A stretch of 64,000 bases of DNA from Sphingobacterium prati (GTDB lineage Bacteria; Bacteroidota; Bacteroidia; Sphingobacteriales; Sphingobacteriaceae): contig NZ_JABJWY010000039.1 in the NCBI RefSeq assembly GCF_013167215.1, forward strand, positions 193,144-257,143. The letters are read 5' to 3'. This document shows positions 17,906 to 26,451 of the stretch, piece by piece. The translations under genes and the position numbers were made by a program. The notes beneath the pieces are model-generated. The model was not told the origin of the DNA and ran no database searches. It was given only the letters and a program-made list of their open reading frames with translations. Each line of letters starts with the position of its first letter. Position 1 is the stretch's first letter.

Positions 17906-19180
17906 TTATTTAGCCAATATTTCATCCAATTTTGGAAGCCCATTTGGGAAGTTTGTTTTGATCAATTTTTGCCAGTCCAAAGCTTTGTTGTCTTTTTCAC
18001 TGGTGCCAACACCAGCGACGTGGGACCATTGTCCATATACGGTAGCTGGAGAATAATCCAATAGCTGTTCTTCAAACCAGGATGCCCCCTTTAACCAATT
18101 GACCTGATATTCGTGTACTAGATAACTCGCTGCAATCAATCCCGCCTGATAAGGGATATATCCCGTTTTCTTTAGTTGTATCATGGTGCTATTGATAAAA
18201 TCATGGTCGGTCTGCCCAGCCTTCCACTTCTCAAATAATTCTTCATTCACCGTTAATGCCGGGATCGCTACCGTGCTGCTGCTTTTAGTGCCTAAGGGTT
18301 TGAAAAATATATTGGGATATTTTTTGAGCATAAAACGGAAATAATCCCGCCAGAGTAAAATGTCTATTATTTTCTCAAATCGTTTATCTTTTTTTCCTTC
18401 TCCTAATTTCTTAATGTTGTTGTAAAGAAGAATTGGTGATAAGGCTCCGGCAGCAATAAAGGGACCTAATATGACCGGATCCTGCTCTGTTTCCGGATAA
18501 GTGGACAAAACCGAATGCATAATACTCAATGCCGTGTCTTCCCCACCTAATATATAAATATCATCAACTGACTTAATTTCCTCATCCGAATAACCCAAGT
18601 CCTTTAACGTAGGAATTTTGGTGTCTTCAAGATGTGGGGGTGTCAAGAAATTTGACGGGAAAGGAATCGGCTGGCGCACCGAACTCTCACGTTCTACTTT
18701 TTTCTTAAAAACGGAAAATCCATTAGGAATATCCTTAATTGGAAATGGGAGATCTTCTTTGTGGTAAAGTGTATGGCCTATAAAATGACGGAGATTGATT
18801 TTGCTGCTCCATAATTCACTCTCTACTTTCTCGGATATAGAAGTCTCGCGAAGTGCAACTTCCCGATGATGATAGACTTCATTGACTTGGTATTTTTGAG
18901 CAATCCGAGGGATAATATCTTCGGGTTTGCCAATATACGTCAGTAGGTCGCTGCCGTGGCTTTTCAATTTTTCTTTCAGAGCGGTGACTGCTTCGATCAC
19001 AAAAGCCGCACGCTGTACGCCTGTATTTAAAGTGCCAAATTGATTGCGGTCAAAATAACGGGGATCAAAACAATAGACGGGAATGATGAAGGAACTCTTC
19101 TCAGAGGCTTGATAAAATACTTCATTGTCATGAAGTCTTAAATCATTTCTAAACCAGATCATTGTAGCCCTTTTGTCCAT
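17906..19180 (-). CDS. Photolyase/cryptochrome family protein, DASH-like
   Basis: 424 residues. The N-terminal photolyase domain starts MIWFRNDLRLHDNEV, typical of the antenna-binding alpha/beta domain. The C-terminal FAD domain contains LLWRDYFRFMLKKYP, the helix MIQLKKTGYIPYQAG (usually NRxRM/TGxxP in the family), and SPATVYGQWSHVAGVGT. The family repairs UV-induced pyrimidine dimers or acts as a blue-light photoreceptor; DASH members favour single-stranded DNA. The extreme C-terminus (DWQKLIKTNFPNGLP) departs from the usual DASH ending with its 'FN...QA..YDP' signature. A TATATTTG -7 element lies upstream. Single gene. Confidence 0.8.
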   Translation of the reverse strand: MDKRATMIWFRNDLRLHDNEVFYQASEKSSFIIPVYCFDPRYFDRNQFGTLNTGVQRAAFVIEAVTALKEKLKSHGSDLLTYIGKPEDIIPRIAQKYQVNEVYHHREVALRETSISEKVESELWSSKINLRHFIGHTLYHKEDLPFPIKDIPNGFSVFKKKVERESSVRQPIPFPSNFLTPPHLEDTKIPTLKDLGYSDEEIKSVDDIYILGGEDTALSIMHSVLSTYPETEQDPVILGPFIAAGALSPILLYNNIKKLGEGKKDKRFEKIIDILLWRDYFRFMLKKYPNIFFKPLGTKSSSTVAIPALTVNEELFEKWKAGQTDHDFINSTMIQLKKTGYIPYQAGLIAASYLVHEYQVNWLKGASWFEEQLLDYSPATVYGQWSHVAGVGTSEKDNKALDWQKLIKTNFPNGLPKLDEILAK

Positions 19181-19606
19181 AGAGGTGAAGATAAATACTT
19201 TTTAGTGCAGCCTATTTTCAGAAGATTTACAAATATATAAGGATATTACGTTTGTGAAAATATTTAGGCATGAATTGACATAAAAAGGACAAAGAAGTGG
19301 TTTGGGACAAAATTTAAGGAAATGTAATAAGTTTCTTACAGTACTAGGATGTACTTGAATTCTGGGCTAGAACAAGGGCTGACTGATTAATACTCATTCC
19401 CTTATGAGGATGATTAAGTTATCTAAATAGAAAAATAAAAAATAGTGTTAAACTTATTTGGGGTTTCTCTGTTCTAAAATCAAAGAATTATGATAGTTGT
19501 TAGTCAGCATATCGGAAACAAAACCATCGTGAGCTTACGTAATCTATAGGGCCAGCTAATACATATTTGTGCCATTGAAAGCGAATGCTCAGAAATAATT
19601 ATAAGA
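19181..19606. other. Non-coding gap between photolyase and SDR genes
   Basis: Divergent intergenic region of 426 bases. The left part holds the photolyase promoter: TATATTTG on the minus strand, plus-strand positions 19230-19237, a full TAnnTTTG match. The right part carries CATATTTG (about 19564-19571), one mismatch from the consensus, before the plus-strand gene. I see no ORF, repeat or RNA gene between. Confidence 0.5.
19230..19237 (-). promoter_or_regulatory. -7 promoter element of photolyase gene
   Basis: Minus-strand TATATTTG matches TAnnTTTG and predicts a leader of about 45 bases before ATG 19180. Confidence 0.45.
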
Positions 19607-20476
19607 ATGAAAAAGGTTTTAATCAGTGGGCTAAATACCTATTTGGGACGACGGGCATCATGCTATTTACAAACGAAGGATTTTGATGTGACGGGGTTGG
19701 TTCGCAACTTATCCATTTTTAATAAAATCGTGAAAGAAAAGGTGACGGCGAAACTATTTGAATTAGATCTCTTGCGGAAAGGCCCTGCGTACGATAAATT
19801 TCAGATCAGCGATTTGAACTTTGGAATCTATTTTACGCAAGTTCCCTCTCTCGATAATGATATTCAGCTTCAGCTGGAGCTGCTAGGTCTCCGTAATTTT
19901 GTGGAAATCTGTAAGCGTGCTGGCAACAATCGGGTGATTTATGTGGCTAGACTGATGGATGAGCATTTTTTGGAACCCGTTCGTAATCTGTTGGAGGTTT
20001 TACGGGTACAGTATACTATTGTGGTCAAAAGCAGTGTTATTGGAAAAGAAAGTGTGTTGAACCGAATTTTTGGTAAACTGGCCAAACGGCAGACAATATT
20101 CTATTGGAACTGGGTAGCCTCCCTAAAATTTCATCCTTTACCCTTGTTGGATGTGTATCGTTGGCTTCGGGAAATGCCCTGGGAAAATAATTTTATCTCT
20201 GAGGTGATTTACCTCGGTGGGCATGAAGAGGTGACATTTAGGAACTTATTTTATCAATTTCTGAGTTCTACTTCCAATACACAAAAAAGGGAGATCGGAG
20301 TAAATAAATTTCTTGCAAAACTATTGTTGAGTCGATTTAACGATATCAATAAAGAGGATATTGATGAATTTAGACGGGTGCTGTATTATGAAAAAAATGT
20401 CGACAACTCAACCTGGCAGAAAGTGCAACCTTTTGAATTTACACCGCTGAAAGCCTATGTCAAGATGGATACCTGA
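19607..20476 (+). CDS. Atypical NAD(P)-binding Rossmann protein
   Basis: 289 residues with an N-terminal Rossmann start (KKVLISGLNTYLGRRASCYL). The glycine pattern GxxxYLG corresponds to the GxxGxxG of extended/atypical SDRs such as NmrA-like proteins. A second strand (DVTGLVRNL) follows. The later segments (RVIYVARLMDEHF, LRVQYTIVVKSSVIGKES) align in order with the 'VYLSxL...LR..G....ILR.g.iiG' layout of that group. The usual YxxxK pair is not evident. Substrate unknown; it may act as a redox sensor or a quinone/lipid-modifying reductase. It is followed by ubiD, which has its own promoter. Confidence 0.65.
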   Translation: MKKVLISGLNTYLGRRASCYLQTKDFDVTGLVRNLSIFNKIVKEKVTAKLFELDLLRKGPAYDKFQISDLNFGIYFTQVPSLDNDIQLQLELLGLRNFVEICKRAGNNRVIYVARLMDEHFLEPVRNLLEVLRVQYTIVVKSSVIGKESVLNRIFGKLAKRQTIFYWNWVASLKFHPLPLLDVYRWLREMPWENNFISEVIYLGGHEEVTFRNLFYQFLSSTSNTQKREIGVNKFLAKLLLSRFNDINKEDIDEFRRVLYYEKNVDNSTWQKVQPFEFTPLKAYVKMDT

Positions 20477-20579
20477 TTGTTTGACACCTGCCGATCACTT
20501 GATGGCTGAGCGAGAACCCTTGGCCTGATTTTCCGAACTGTTATTGGTAGCTGCATAGAGCAGTTTTAATTTATTCTGT

Positions 20580-20587
20580 TAAATTTG
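20580..20587 (+). promoter_or_regulatory. -7 promoter element of ubiD-hopJ unit
   Basis: TAAATTTG, full match to TAnnTTTG, 31 bases before ATG 20618. It gives the ubiD-like gene a transcript separate from the SDR gene upstream. Confidence 0.55.
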
Positions 20588-20617
20588 TGGATTAACGCGT
20601 TGATACAGATTTAATAT

Positions 20618-22456
20618 ATGGGATACAATAGTCTAGCAGCATGTGTTGCGGATCTTGAAAAAAATGGCCATTTAATCCGCATTAAAGAGGAGGTGGATCC
20701 TTATCTGGAAATGGCCGCCATTCATATGCGGGTGTTTGATGTTGAGGGACCTGCCTTGTATTTTGAAAATATCAAAGGCTCGGAATTTCCTGCGGTATCC
20801 AATCTATTTGGGACGTTGGACCGTTCGAAGTTTATGTTCCGTGATTCCTTGGACCACCTTAAAAAATTAGTGGATGTCAAGATGAATCCGGGCGCTGTGC
20901 TAAAAAATCCATTCCAATATATCGGTTCCTCCATGACCGCATTGGGTGCTTTGCCCTGGAAAAAGAAATTGAACGCCCCCATCTTACATGGTGAAACGAG
21001 CATCAGTAAGCTTCCTCAGATCGTTAACTGGCCAATGGATGGAGGGGCTTTTGTCACCATGCCACAAGTCTATACTGAAGATGTGAATAATCCGGGAATC
21101 ATGCATGCCAATCTGGGGATGTACCGGATTCAGCTTTCGGGCAACGATTATATTCCGGATCGAGAAATTGGACTGCATTATCAGCTGCATCGCGGCATCG
21201 GTATCCATCAGACCAAAGCCAATAAGCTCGGCCTGCCACTCAAGGTAAGTATTTTTGTGGGGGGGCCGCCAGCGCACCCGCTTTCTGCGGTTATGCCTTT
21301 GCCAGAAGGGCTTTCGGAGATGATCTTTGCCGGCGCATTAGGCAATAGAAGGTTTCGTTATTTTTACGATAATGAAGGTTTTTGCATTTCTGCGGATGCT
21401 GATTTTGTCATTACAGGTACGGTATATCCCAATGAGAATAAACCCGAGGGACCTTTTGGTGATCATATTGGCTATTATAGCCTCACGCATCCATTCCCTT
21501 TGATGAAGGTACATCATGTGTATCATAAGAAGGATCCGATCTGGTCTTTTACCGTGGTGGGGCGACCGCCACAGGAAGACACGAGTTTCGGCGCGCTTAT
21601 TCATGAAATTACGGGTTCAGCAATCCCACAGGAAATCTCAGGGTTGCATGCAGTAAATGCAGTAGATGCAGCCGGAGTACATCCATTATTGTTTGCGATC
21701 GGATCGGAACGTTACACACCTTACCAAACGGTGGACCGTCCTCAAGAAATTTTAACCATTGCCAATCAGATTCTTGGAAAAAATCAGCTGAGCTTAGCCA
21801 AATATCTTTTTATTTCTGCGCATGAGGATGATCCCAAATTGGATATTTATGATATTCCGGCATTCTTTGGTCATATCTTGGAGCGGATTGATCCGACAAG
21901 AGATCTCCATTTTCAGACCAATACGACGATAGATACGTTGGATTATTCAGGTGATGGGCTAAACACGGGGTCGAAGGTGGTTTTTGCGGCAGCAGGCACC
22001 AAGAAAAGGGAGTTAGCACACGAACTGTCGGCAAATTTTGATCTACCAAGACCTTTCAATAAAGCGAAGGTTGTGATTCCAGGTGTATTGGCAGTCGAAG
22101 GGCAGCCCTTCACGACCTATACGGATGAGGCTGTGCTGGTCCAGGAGTGGTGTCGTGCCGCAGAGGGACTGGCTTGGGAAGGTTTTCCATTGCTCGTATT
22201 GTGCGATGATGCCGGTTTTACCGCCGAGACAGTCAATAATTTCGTCTGGACGACCTTTACGCGAAGTAACCCAGCATTTGATATATATGGGATCAAGAGT
22301 TTTACGTCCTTCAAACACTGGGGCTGTGCGGGGCCAATTATTATCGATGCACGTACCAAGCCACATCATGCACCGGCACTGATTAAAGACGCTGCAGTCG
22401 AGAAACGGGTTGACGAATTGGGAGCGAAAGGGGGCTCGCTTCACGGAATTATTTAG
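20618..22456 (+). CDS. UbiD family prenylated-FMN decarboxylase
   Basis: 612 residues, the longer UbiD form common in Bacteroidota. These cytoplasmic enzymes decarboxylate aromatic or alpha,beta-unsaturated acids with prenylated FMN; chromosomal copies often serve menaquinone or other quinone synthesis. Family features include LIRIKEEVDPYLEMAAI near the N-terminus, the GMYRIQLSGNDY strand, GLHYQLHRGIG, VFVGGPPAHPL-like FVGGPPAHPLSAVMPL, and the metal/prFMN region PEGPFGDHIGYYS. The UbiX flavin prenyltransferase is not in this window. The HopJ-family gene follows after 38 bases. The family is certain; the substrate is not shown. Confidence 0.88.
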   Translation: MGYNSLAACVADLEKNGHLIRIKEEVDPYLEMAAIHMRVFDVEGPALYFENIKGSEFPAVSNLFGTLDRSKFMFRDSLDHLKKLVDVKMNPGAVLKNPFQYIGSSMTALGALPWKKKLNAPILHGETSISKLPQIVNWPMDGGAFVTMPQVYTEDVNNPGIMHANLGMYRIQLSGNDYIPDREIGLHYQLHRGIGIHQTKANKLGLPLKVSIFVGGPPAHPLSAVMPLPEGLSEMIFAGALGNRRFRYFYDNEGFCISADADFVITGTVYPNENKPEGPFGDHIGYYSLTHPFPLMKVHHVYHKKDPIWSFTVVGRPPQEDTSFGALIHEITGSAIPQEISGLHAVNAVDAAGVHPLLFAIGSERYTPYQTVDRPQEILTIANQILGKNQLSLAKYLFISAHEDDPKLDIYDIPAFFGHILERIDPTRDLHFQTNTTIDTLDYSGDGLNTGSKVVFAAAGTKKRELAHELSANFDLPRPFNKAKVVIPGVLAVEGQPFTTYTDEAVLVQEWCRAAEGLAWEGFPLLVLCDDAGFTAETVNNFVWTTFTRSNPAFDIYGIKSFTSFKHWGCAGPIIIDARTKPHHAPALIKDAAVEKRVDELGAKGGSLHGII

Positions 22457-22494
22457 GATCAATTAAGCAAAATAAGAATAGACAATTTAATCTG

Positions 22495-22830
22495 ATGAAA
22501 ACAGAAGAATTATTAGTAAAGTCAAAAGAGAACCAGCTGCAGTTTCAAAACGTATTGGATCACATTGCAGCAAATTATACGTATAGTCCAGCTGCATTCC
22601 AAAATGGAAACGTGAAAAATGCAGCAACGGAAAATCAAGGGAGTGCAAAAGTCCTGTATTTTGCCAAGCTCCATAATCTTTCGCAGGCAGATACATTGCT
22701 GTTGTTTGCAGAACATTATCAAAATGTATTGGACGATCCAGCAGGGGAGGGGCATCAGAATATCCGGCAGTTTATGGCAAATGGCTGGAACGGGGTCATT
22801 TTTGATGCTGTGGTATTGACTGATAAGTAA
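22495..22830 (+). CDS. HopJ-family protein
   Basis: 111 residues matching the HopJ type III effector family: the core YSPAAFQNG, the segment NQGSAKVLYFAKLHNLS and GHQNIRQFMANGW are its conserved elements. The family name comes from plant pathogens, but such proteins occur widely in free-living bacteria without type III secretion, and no secretion genes are nearby. It has no signal peptide, so it is probably cytoplasmic. It sits 38 bases after the ubiD-like gene on the same strand, likely in one transcript. Biochemical role unknown. Confidence 0.85.
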   Translation: MKTEELLVKSKENQLQFQNVLDHIAANYTYSPAAFQNGNVKNAATENQGSAKVLYFAKLHNLSQADTLLLFAEHYQNVLDDPAGEGHQNIRQFMANGWNGVIFDAVVLTDK

Positions 22831-22983
22831 AATCAAGCGTACAGTTTCCCGTTTCGTAAAACGCAGATCAACTGATCCGGAATGGGCATCGTCAGTTCAC
22901 CCGATGGAACCGAATAGTTGAAATGATAGAGCAGAAGAATACAAACGAAATTTTCAATTTTTAGTTATTCTGCTTCCGCATAT

Positions 22984-23017
22984 AATTAGGGCTGTTCACC
23001 TTTGTACAGCCCTAATT
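22984..23017. terminator. Hairpin between convergent hopJ and VOC genes
   Basis: Perfect 12-bp stem: AATTAGGGCTGT (22984-22995) and ACAGCCCTAATT (23006-23017), loop of 10. It lies between convergent genes, 31 bases past the VOC-family stop, with A/T-rich stem ends. Probably a bidirectional terminator. Confidence 0.75.
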
Positions 23018-23047
23018 TGCATACGAAGTGTAGAACGGCAATCTTCT

Positions 23048-23509
23048 TTAACTATTGCTTTCGCAATCTTCATCTTTGCTGCCGCCGTAATAGACCATCC
23101 AGCAGATGCCAAACTGATCTTGGAATGAGCTGTAGAGCTCCGCGAAAAATGTTTCGCCCAAAGGCATTTCCACCACTTTTGCATTGACACTGAGTGCTTC
23201 ATAAAGTATTTTTGCTTCGTCCCCATTGTCGCACATCAACATGACGTAGGTATTGTTGCCCTGCACATACTGTTGGCCGAAAGCGGGGATAACATCTGCA
23301 CCCATGAGCATGCTTTCCCCATTGATGGAAATAGCCGTATGACAAATTTTGTTTTTGGCTTCATCCGGAATTGCTGGCATTTGCGGATCTGCAGGAATGT
23401 CGCCATAACGCATGTACCCCGGATTTTTTGTTTTAAAGACTTTTTCATAAAACATGAATGCTTCTTCGCAGTTGCCATTGAAATTTAAATAAGCGTGTAA
23501 TTTTGCCAT
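23048..23509 (-). CDS. VOC superfamily (PhnB/glyoxalase-like) protein
   Basis: 153 residues with the layout of the PhnB/YjdN-type VOC fold: AYLNFNGNCEEAFMFYEKVF at the start, ICHTAISINGESMLMGAD in the middle, and the second half ending GETFFAELYSSFQDQFGICW. Members are small cytoplasmic dimers. Some are metalloenzymes, but many, like this one, have no assigned activity; the family is often annotated as 3-demethylubiquinone methyltransferase-like, which is misleading. The C-terminal tail (GGSKDEDCESNS) is acidic and not conserved in the fold. Single gene with a terminator hairpin downstream. Confidence 0.85.
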   Translation of the reverse strand: MAKLHAYLNFNGNCEEAFMFYEKVFKTKNPGYMRYGDIPADPQMPAIPDEAKNKICHTAISINGESMLMGADVIPAFGQQYVQGNNTYVMLMCDNGDEAKILYEALSVNAKVVEMPLGETFFAELYSSFQDQFGICWMVYYGGSKDEDCESNS

Positions 23510-23736
23510 GATTCTAATTTTTGAATATATTTATTATTTCGTTGGGCATGCATCTATAGCTTTGATGAACTGAAAAGATACACGCGAAACCTTAGTTTTC
23601 TCAAATTTTCTTTCCTATATAGCCCAGAAAAATAGAAGGGCTATCATCGGATATGAAGATAAAATTAAGGGGAACTTTTGATAATGATCTTGCCCTAAGG
23701 CAAGATTTAAAAATTGGCTTTCGTGGTGTATGCTCT

Positions 23737-24312
23737 TTAATTGCCGTGAACAATTTCTTTCCGTATGCGGCTTAGCGAGGTGTCTGTAATGCCCAGGTAA
23801 GAAGCGATGTGCTTCAACGGAGCTTGCTGGATTAGGATGGGTTTTTCTTTAATGAGACGCAGGTAGCGACTGGTCGCAGGTTCGGTGATCATGGCTATTG
23901 CCCTGTTTTTGCTGTGAACCAGTTCTGTTGCCATCCACGAACGCCCCCATTCCCTAAACTCAGGAATACGATGAAATAGCTCCTGGTGATCTTCAAACCG
24001 TATTTTCCAAAGCTTTGTGTCCGTAAGGGCCTGAATATTTTCCACTGTCGGTGTGCGCTGGAAAAAAGAAGCAACTTCGATCACGACATCGTTGTCGCTG
24101 CAAAAACCGATGGTAACTTCATTGCCTTCATAGTCGTGTAAAAATGATCGGGTAAGGCCATATTCAATTAAATAGTAGGCATTGGCAACCTGGCCTTTGC
24201 TTAATATAAACTCACCTTTTTTTATCGTAATGGCCTGATGTTTCTCTTTTATGGAATTCAGTTCATCAGGCGTAATTGCGAGGTCACTGTAAAATGTTCC
24301 TATTAGATCCAT
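23737..24312 (-). CDS. Crp/Fnr family transcription regulator
   Basis: 191 residues. The cyclic-nucleotide-binding-like beta roll covers about 20-115 (ITIKKGEFILSKGQVANAYYLI, then GNEVTIGFCSDNDVV). A C-terminal helix-turn-helix is at about 165-188 (APLKHIASYLGITDTSLSRIR). The cysteines of a Fnr iron-sulfur site are absent, and the cAMP-contact motif of true Crp is not conserved. Such short Crp-like regulators are numerous in Bacteroidota and respond to unknown signals. It is divergent from asnB with 237 AT-rich bases between; I saw no clear palindromic operator there. Confidence 0.88.
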   Translation of the reverse strand: MDLIGTFYSDLAITPDELNSIKEKHQAITIKKGEFILSKGQVANAYYLIEYGLTRSFLHDYEGNEVTIGFCSDNDVVIEVASFFQRTPTVENIQALTDTKLWKIRFEDHQELFHRIPEFREWGRSWMATELVHSKNRAIAMITEPATSRYLRLIKEKPILIQQAPLKHIASYLGITDTSLSRIRKEIVHGN

Positions 24313-24549
24313 GTCCTTGGTTTATTTGATTACGTAGTGAATTTAAAGATAAATCTTGAAATGCATTATTAAGCTATTGTGTGATTATTGTAAATAAATA
24401 AAGGATTTGTTGTTAAATTGATTTGTTTGAAGAGTGTTTATTAGTAAAAGTGTAATAAAAATAAAAAATTATTATGAATTTAGTTTTTAATTGTTTTACT
24501 TTGTATCAATAACATAATGTAAAAACGAAATATTTAAAATTTTCATAAT

Positions 24550-26238
24550 ATGTGTGGAATTATTGGCGCTTTTGAATTGAAGCAACCTGCAGACTCATTG
24601 AGATCCCAAGTATTGGAAATGTCAAAACGTATTCGTCACCGTGGTCCAGATTGGTCTGGTATATTCACTGGCGAGAAAGCTTTATTGGCGCATGAACGAT
24701 TAGCTATCGTTGATCCGAAATCGGGTAGTCAGCCTCTATACAGTCCGGATGGTAAAGTTGTACTGGCTGTGAATGGCGAAATCTATAACCACCATGAATT
24801 AAGAAATAGTCTTCCTGATTATGAATTCGCAACACAAAGCGATTCCGAAGTAATATTGGCGCTTTATCTGGCCAAGGGGCCATCATTTGTCGATGAGTTG
24901 AACGGTATCTTTGGTTTTGCATTATATGATTCACGTGATGATTCCTTTTTTGTCGCACGTGACCACATGGGAATCATCCCATTGTATTATGGAAAGGACA
25001 CCCAGGGGCAATTGTTCGTGGCATCTGAATTAAAGTCGTTGGAAGGTTTCTGTGAGACGATTGAACAATTTCCTCCGGGACACTATTTGTATAGCAAAGA
25101 GGGTACGGTCCCGCAACGCTGGTACCAACGGGATTGGGAAAGCTACGATACTGTGAAAGATAGCGATACTGATATTGCTGTCTTGCGTAAAGCCTTGGAA
25201 GATGCAGTACATCGTCAGCTGATGTCTGATGTGCCCTATGGTGTATTGCTGTCGGGTGGACTTGATTCCTCTGTAATTGCTGCTGTGACCAAAAAATTTG
25301 CGTCCAAGCGGATTGAAACAGATGACAAAGAAGAAGCCTGGTATCCACAATTGCATTCTTTTGCCGTCGGATTAAAAGGAGCTCCGGATTTAATTGCGGC
25401 ACAAAAAGCGGCGGATCATATCGGGACAATCCATCATGAAATCAATTTTACCATACAAGAGGGCCTGGATGCTATCCGTGATGTAATCTATCACCTGGAG
25501 ACCTATGATGTCACGACTGTGCGTGCTTCAACACCGATGTACTTATTGGCACGTGTGATCAAATCCATGGGGATCAAAATGGTGCTATCAGGTGAGGGTT
25601 CTGATGAGCTTTTTGGTGGTTATCTATATTTTCACAAGGCTCCAAATGCGCAAGAGTTTCATGAAGAAACTGTGCGTAAGCTGAAAAAACTATACCTTTA
25701 TGATTGTTTACGTGCCAATAAATCACTGGCAGCCTGGGGTGTTGAAGGGCGCGTACCTTTCCTGGATAAAGAATTTATGGATATCGCCATGCGCATCAAT
25801 CCATCGGATAAAATGATCCGTGATGGCCGAATGGAGAAATGGGTCGTGCGTAAAGCTTTCGAAGATTATCTTCCTGAAAGCATTGCGTGGCGTCAAAAAG
25901 AACAGTTTTCGGACGGTGTTGGGTATAGCTGGATCGATACCTTAAAAGAGCAGGCAGAGAGCAAAGTTTCGGATCAAGAATTTGCGGCCGCTGCCGAGCG
26001 TTTCCCCGTCAATACGCCGAAGAATAAAGAGGAGTTTTTGTACCGCACGATATTTGAGTCGCATTTTCCGTCTGCTGCAGCTGCGCAGACCGTTCCTTCG
26101 GTAAAATCGGTAGCTTGTAGCACACCCGAAGCGTTGGCATGGGATGCTTCTTTTCAGAACCTGAACGACCCGTCAGGTAGAGCTGTAGCCTCGGTACACC
26201 AAGAAAGTTACGAGAAATCCAAAGTGGAAGCCGTGTAG
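24550..26238 (+). CDS. asnB: Asparagine synthase B (glutamine-hydrolysing)
   Basis: Makes asparagine from aspartate, glutamine and ATP. 562 residues. The class II glutaminase domain starts directly with the nucleophile Cys2 (MCGIIGAFE), with RHRGPDWSG and VNGEIYNH; Met removal is expected. The synthetase domain has the ATP PP-loop YGVLLSGGLDSSVIAA and the later SGEGSDELFGGY. EGRVPFLDKEF and WRQKEQFSDGVGYSW are the usual C-terminal motifs. The initiator sits right at the catalytic cysteine, so the start is fixed. A strong terminator follows. Divergent from a Crp/Fnr regulator, which may or may not regulate it. Confidence 0.96.
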   Translation: MCGIIGAFELKQPADSLRSQVLEMSKRIRHRGPDWSGIFTGEKALLAHERLAIVDPKSGSQPLYSPDGKVVLAVNGEIYNHHELRNSLPDYEFATQSDSEVILALYLAKGPSFVDELNGIFGFALYDSRDDSFFVARDHMGIIPLYYGKDTQGQLFVASELKSLEGFCETIEQFPPGHYLYSKEGTVPQRWYQRDWESYDTVKDSDTDIAVLRKALEDAVHRQLMSDVPYGVLLSGGLDSSVIAAVTKKFASKRIETDDKEEAWYPQLHSFAVGLKGAPDLIAAQKAADHIGTIHHEINFTIQEGLDAIRDVIYHLETYDVTTVRASTPMYLLARVIKSMGIKMVLSGEGSDELFGGYLYFHKAPNAQEFHEETVRKLKKLYLYDCLRANKSLAAWGVEGRVPFLDKEFMDIAMRINPSDKMIRDGRMEKWVVRKAFEDYLPESIAWRQKEQFSDGVGYSWIDTLKEQAESKVSDQEFAAAAERFPVNTPKNKEEFLYRTIFESHFPSAAAAQTVPSVKSVACSTPEALAWDASFQNLNDPSGRAVASVHQESYEKSKVEAV

Positions 26239-26267
26239 ATAATCAACCGACCATATACTAATGCTGT

Positions 26268-26298
26268 AAAGCCTAAGGAGAATTTCTTAGGCTTTTTT
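26268..26298 (+). terminator. Rho-independent terminator of asnB
   Basis: 10-bp stem AAAGCCTAAG/CTTAGGCTTT with an 8-base loop and a run of T (26293-26298), 29 bases past the asnB stop. Confidence 0.92.
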
Positions 26299-26451
26299 GC
26301 GATACAGTCAGTAGAATTAAGCAAAGTCAAATGGCCTCACAACCTTGAATTGCATCTAAAATGAATATGTTTTTTGAATTATCTTTAGTAATTTTCGGAA
26401 AAACCGATCCCACCTAACCTAAGGGTAAGGGATGTGAACAATTAAATACAA

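Noticed and set aside
22495..22830. HopJ as evidence for type III secretion
   Set aside because: The family is widespread in bacteria without the system and no secretion genes are in the window.
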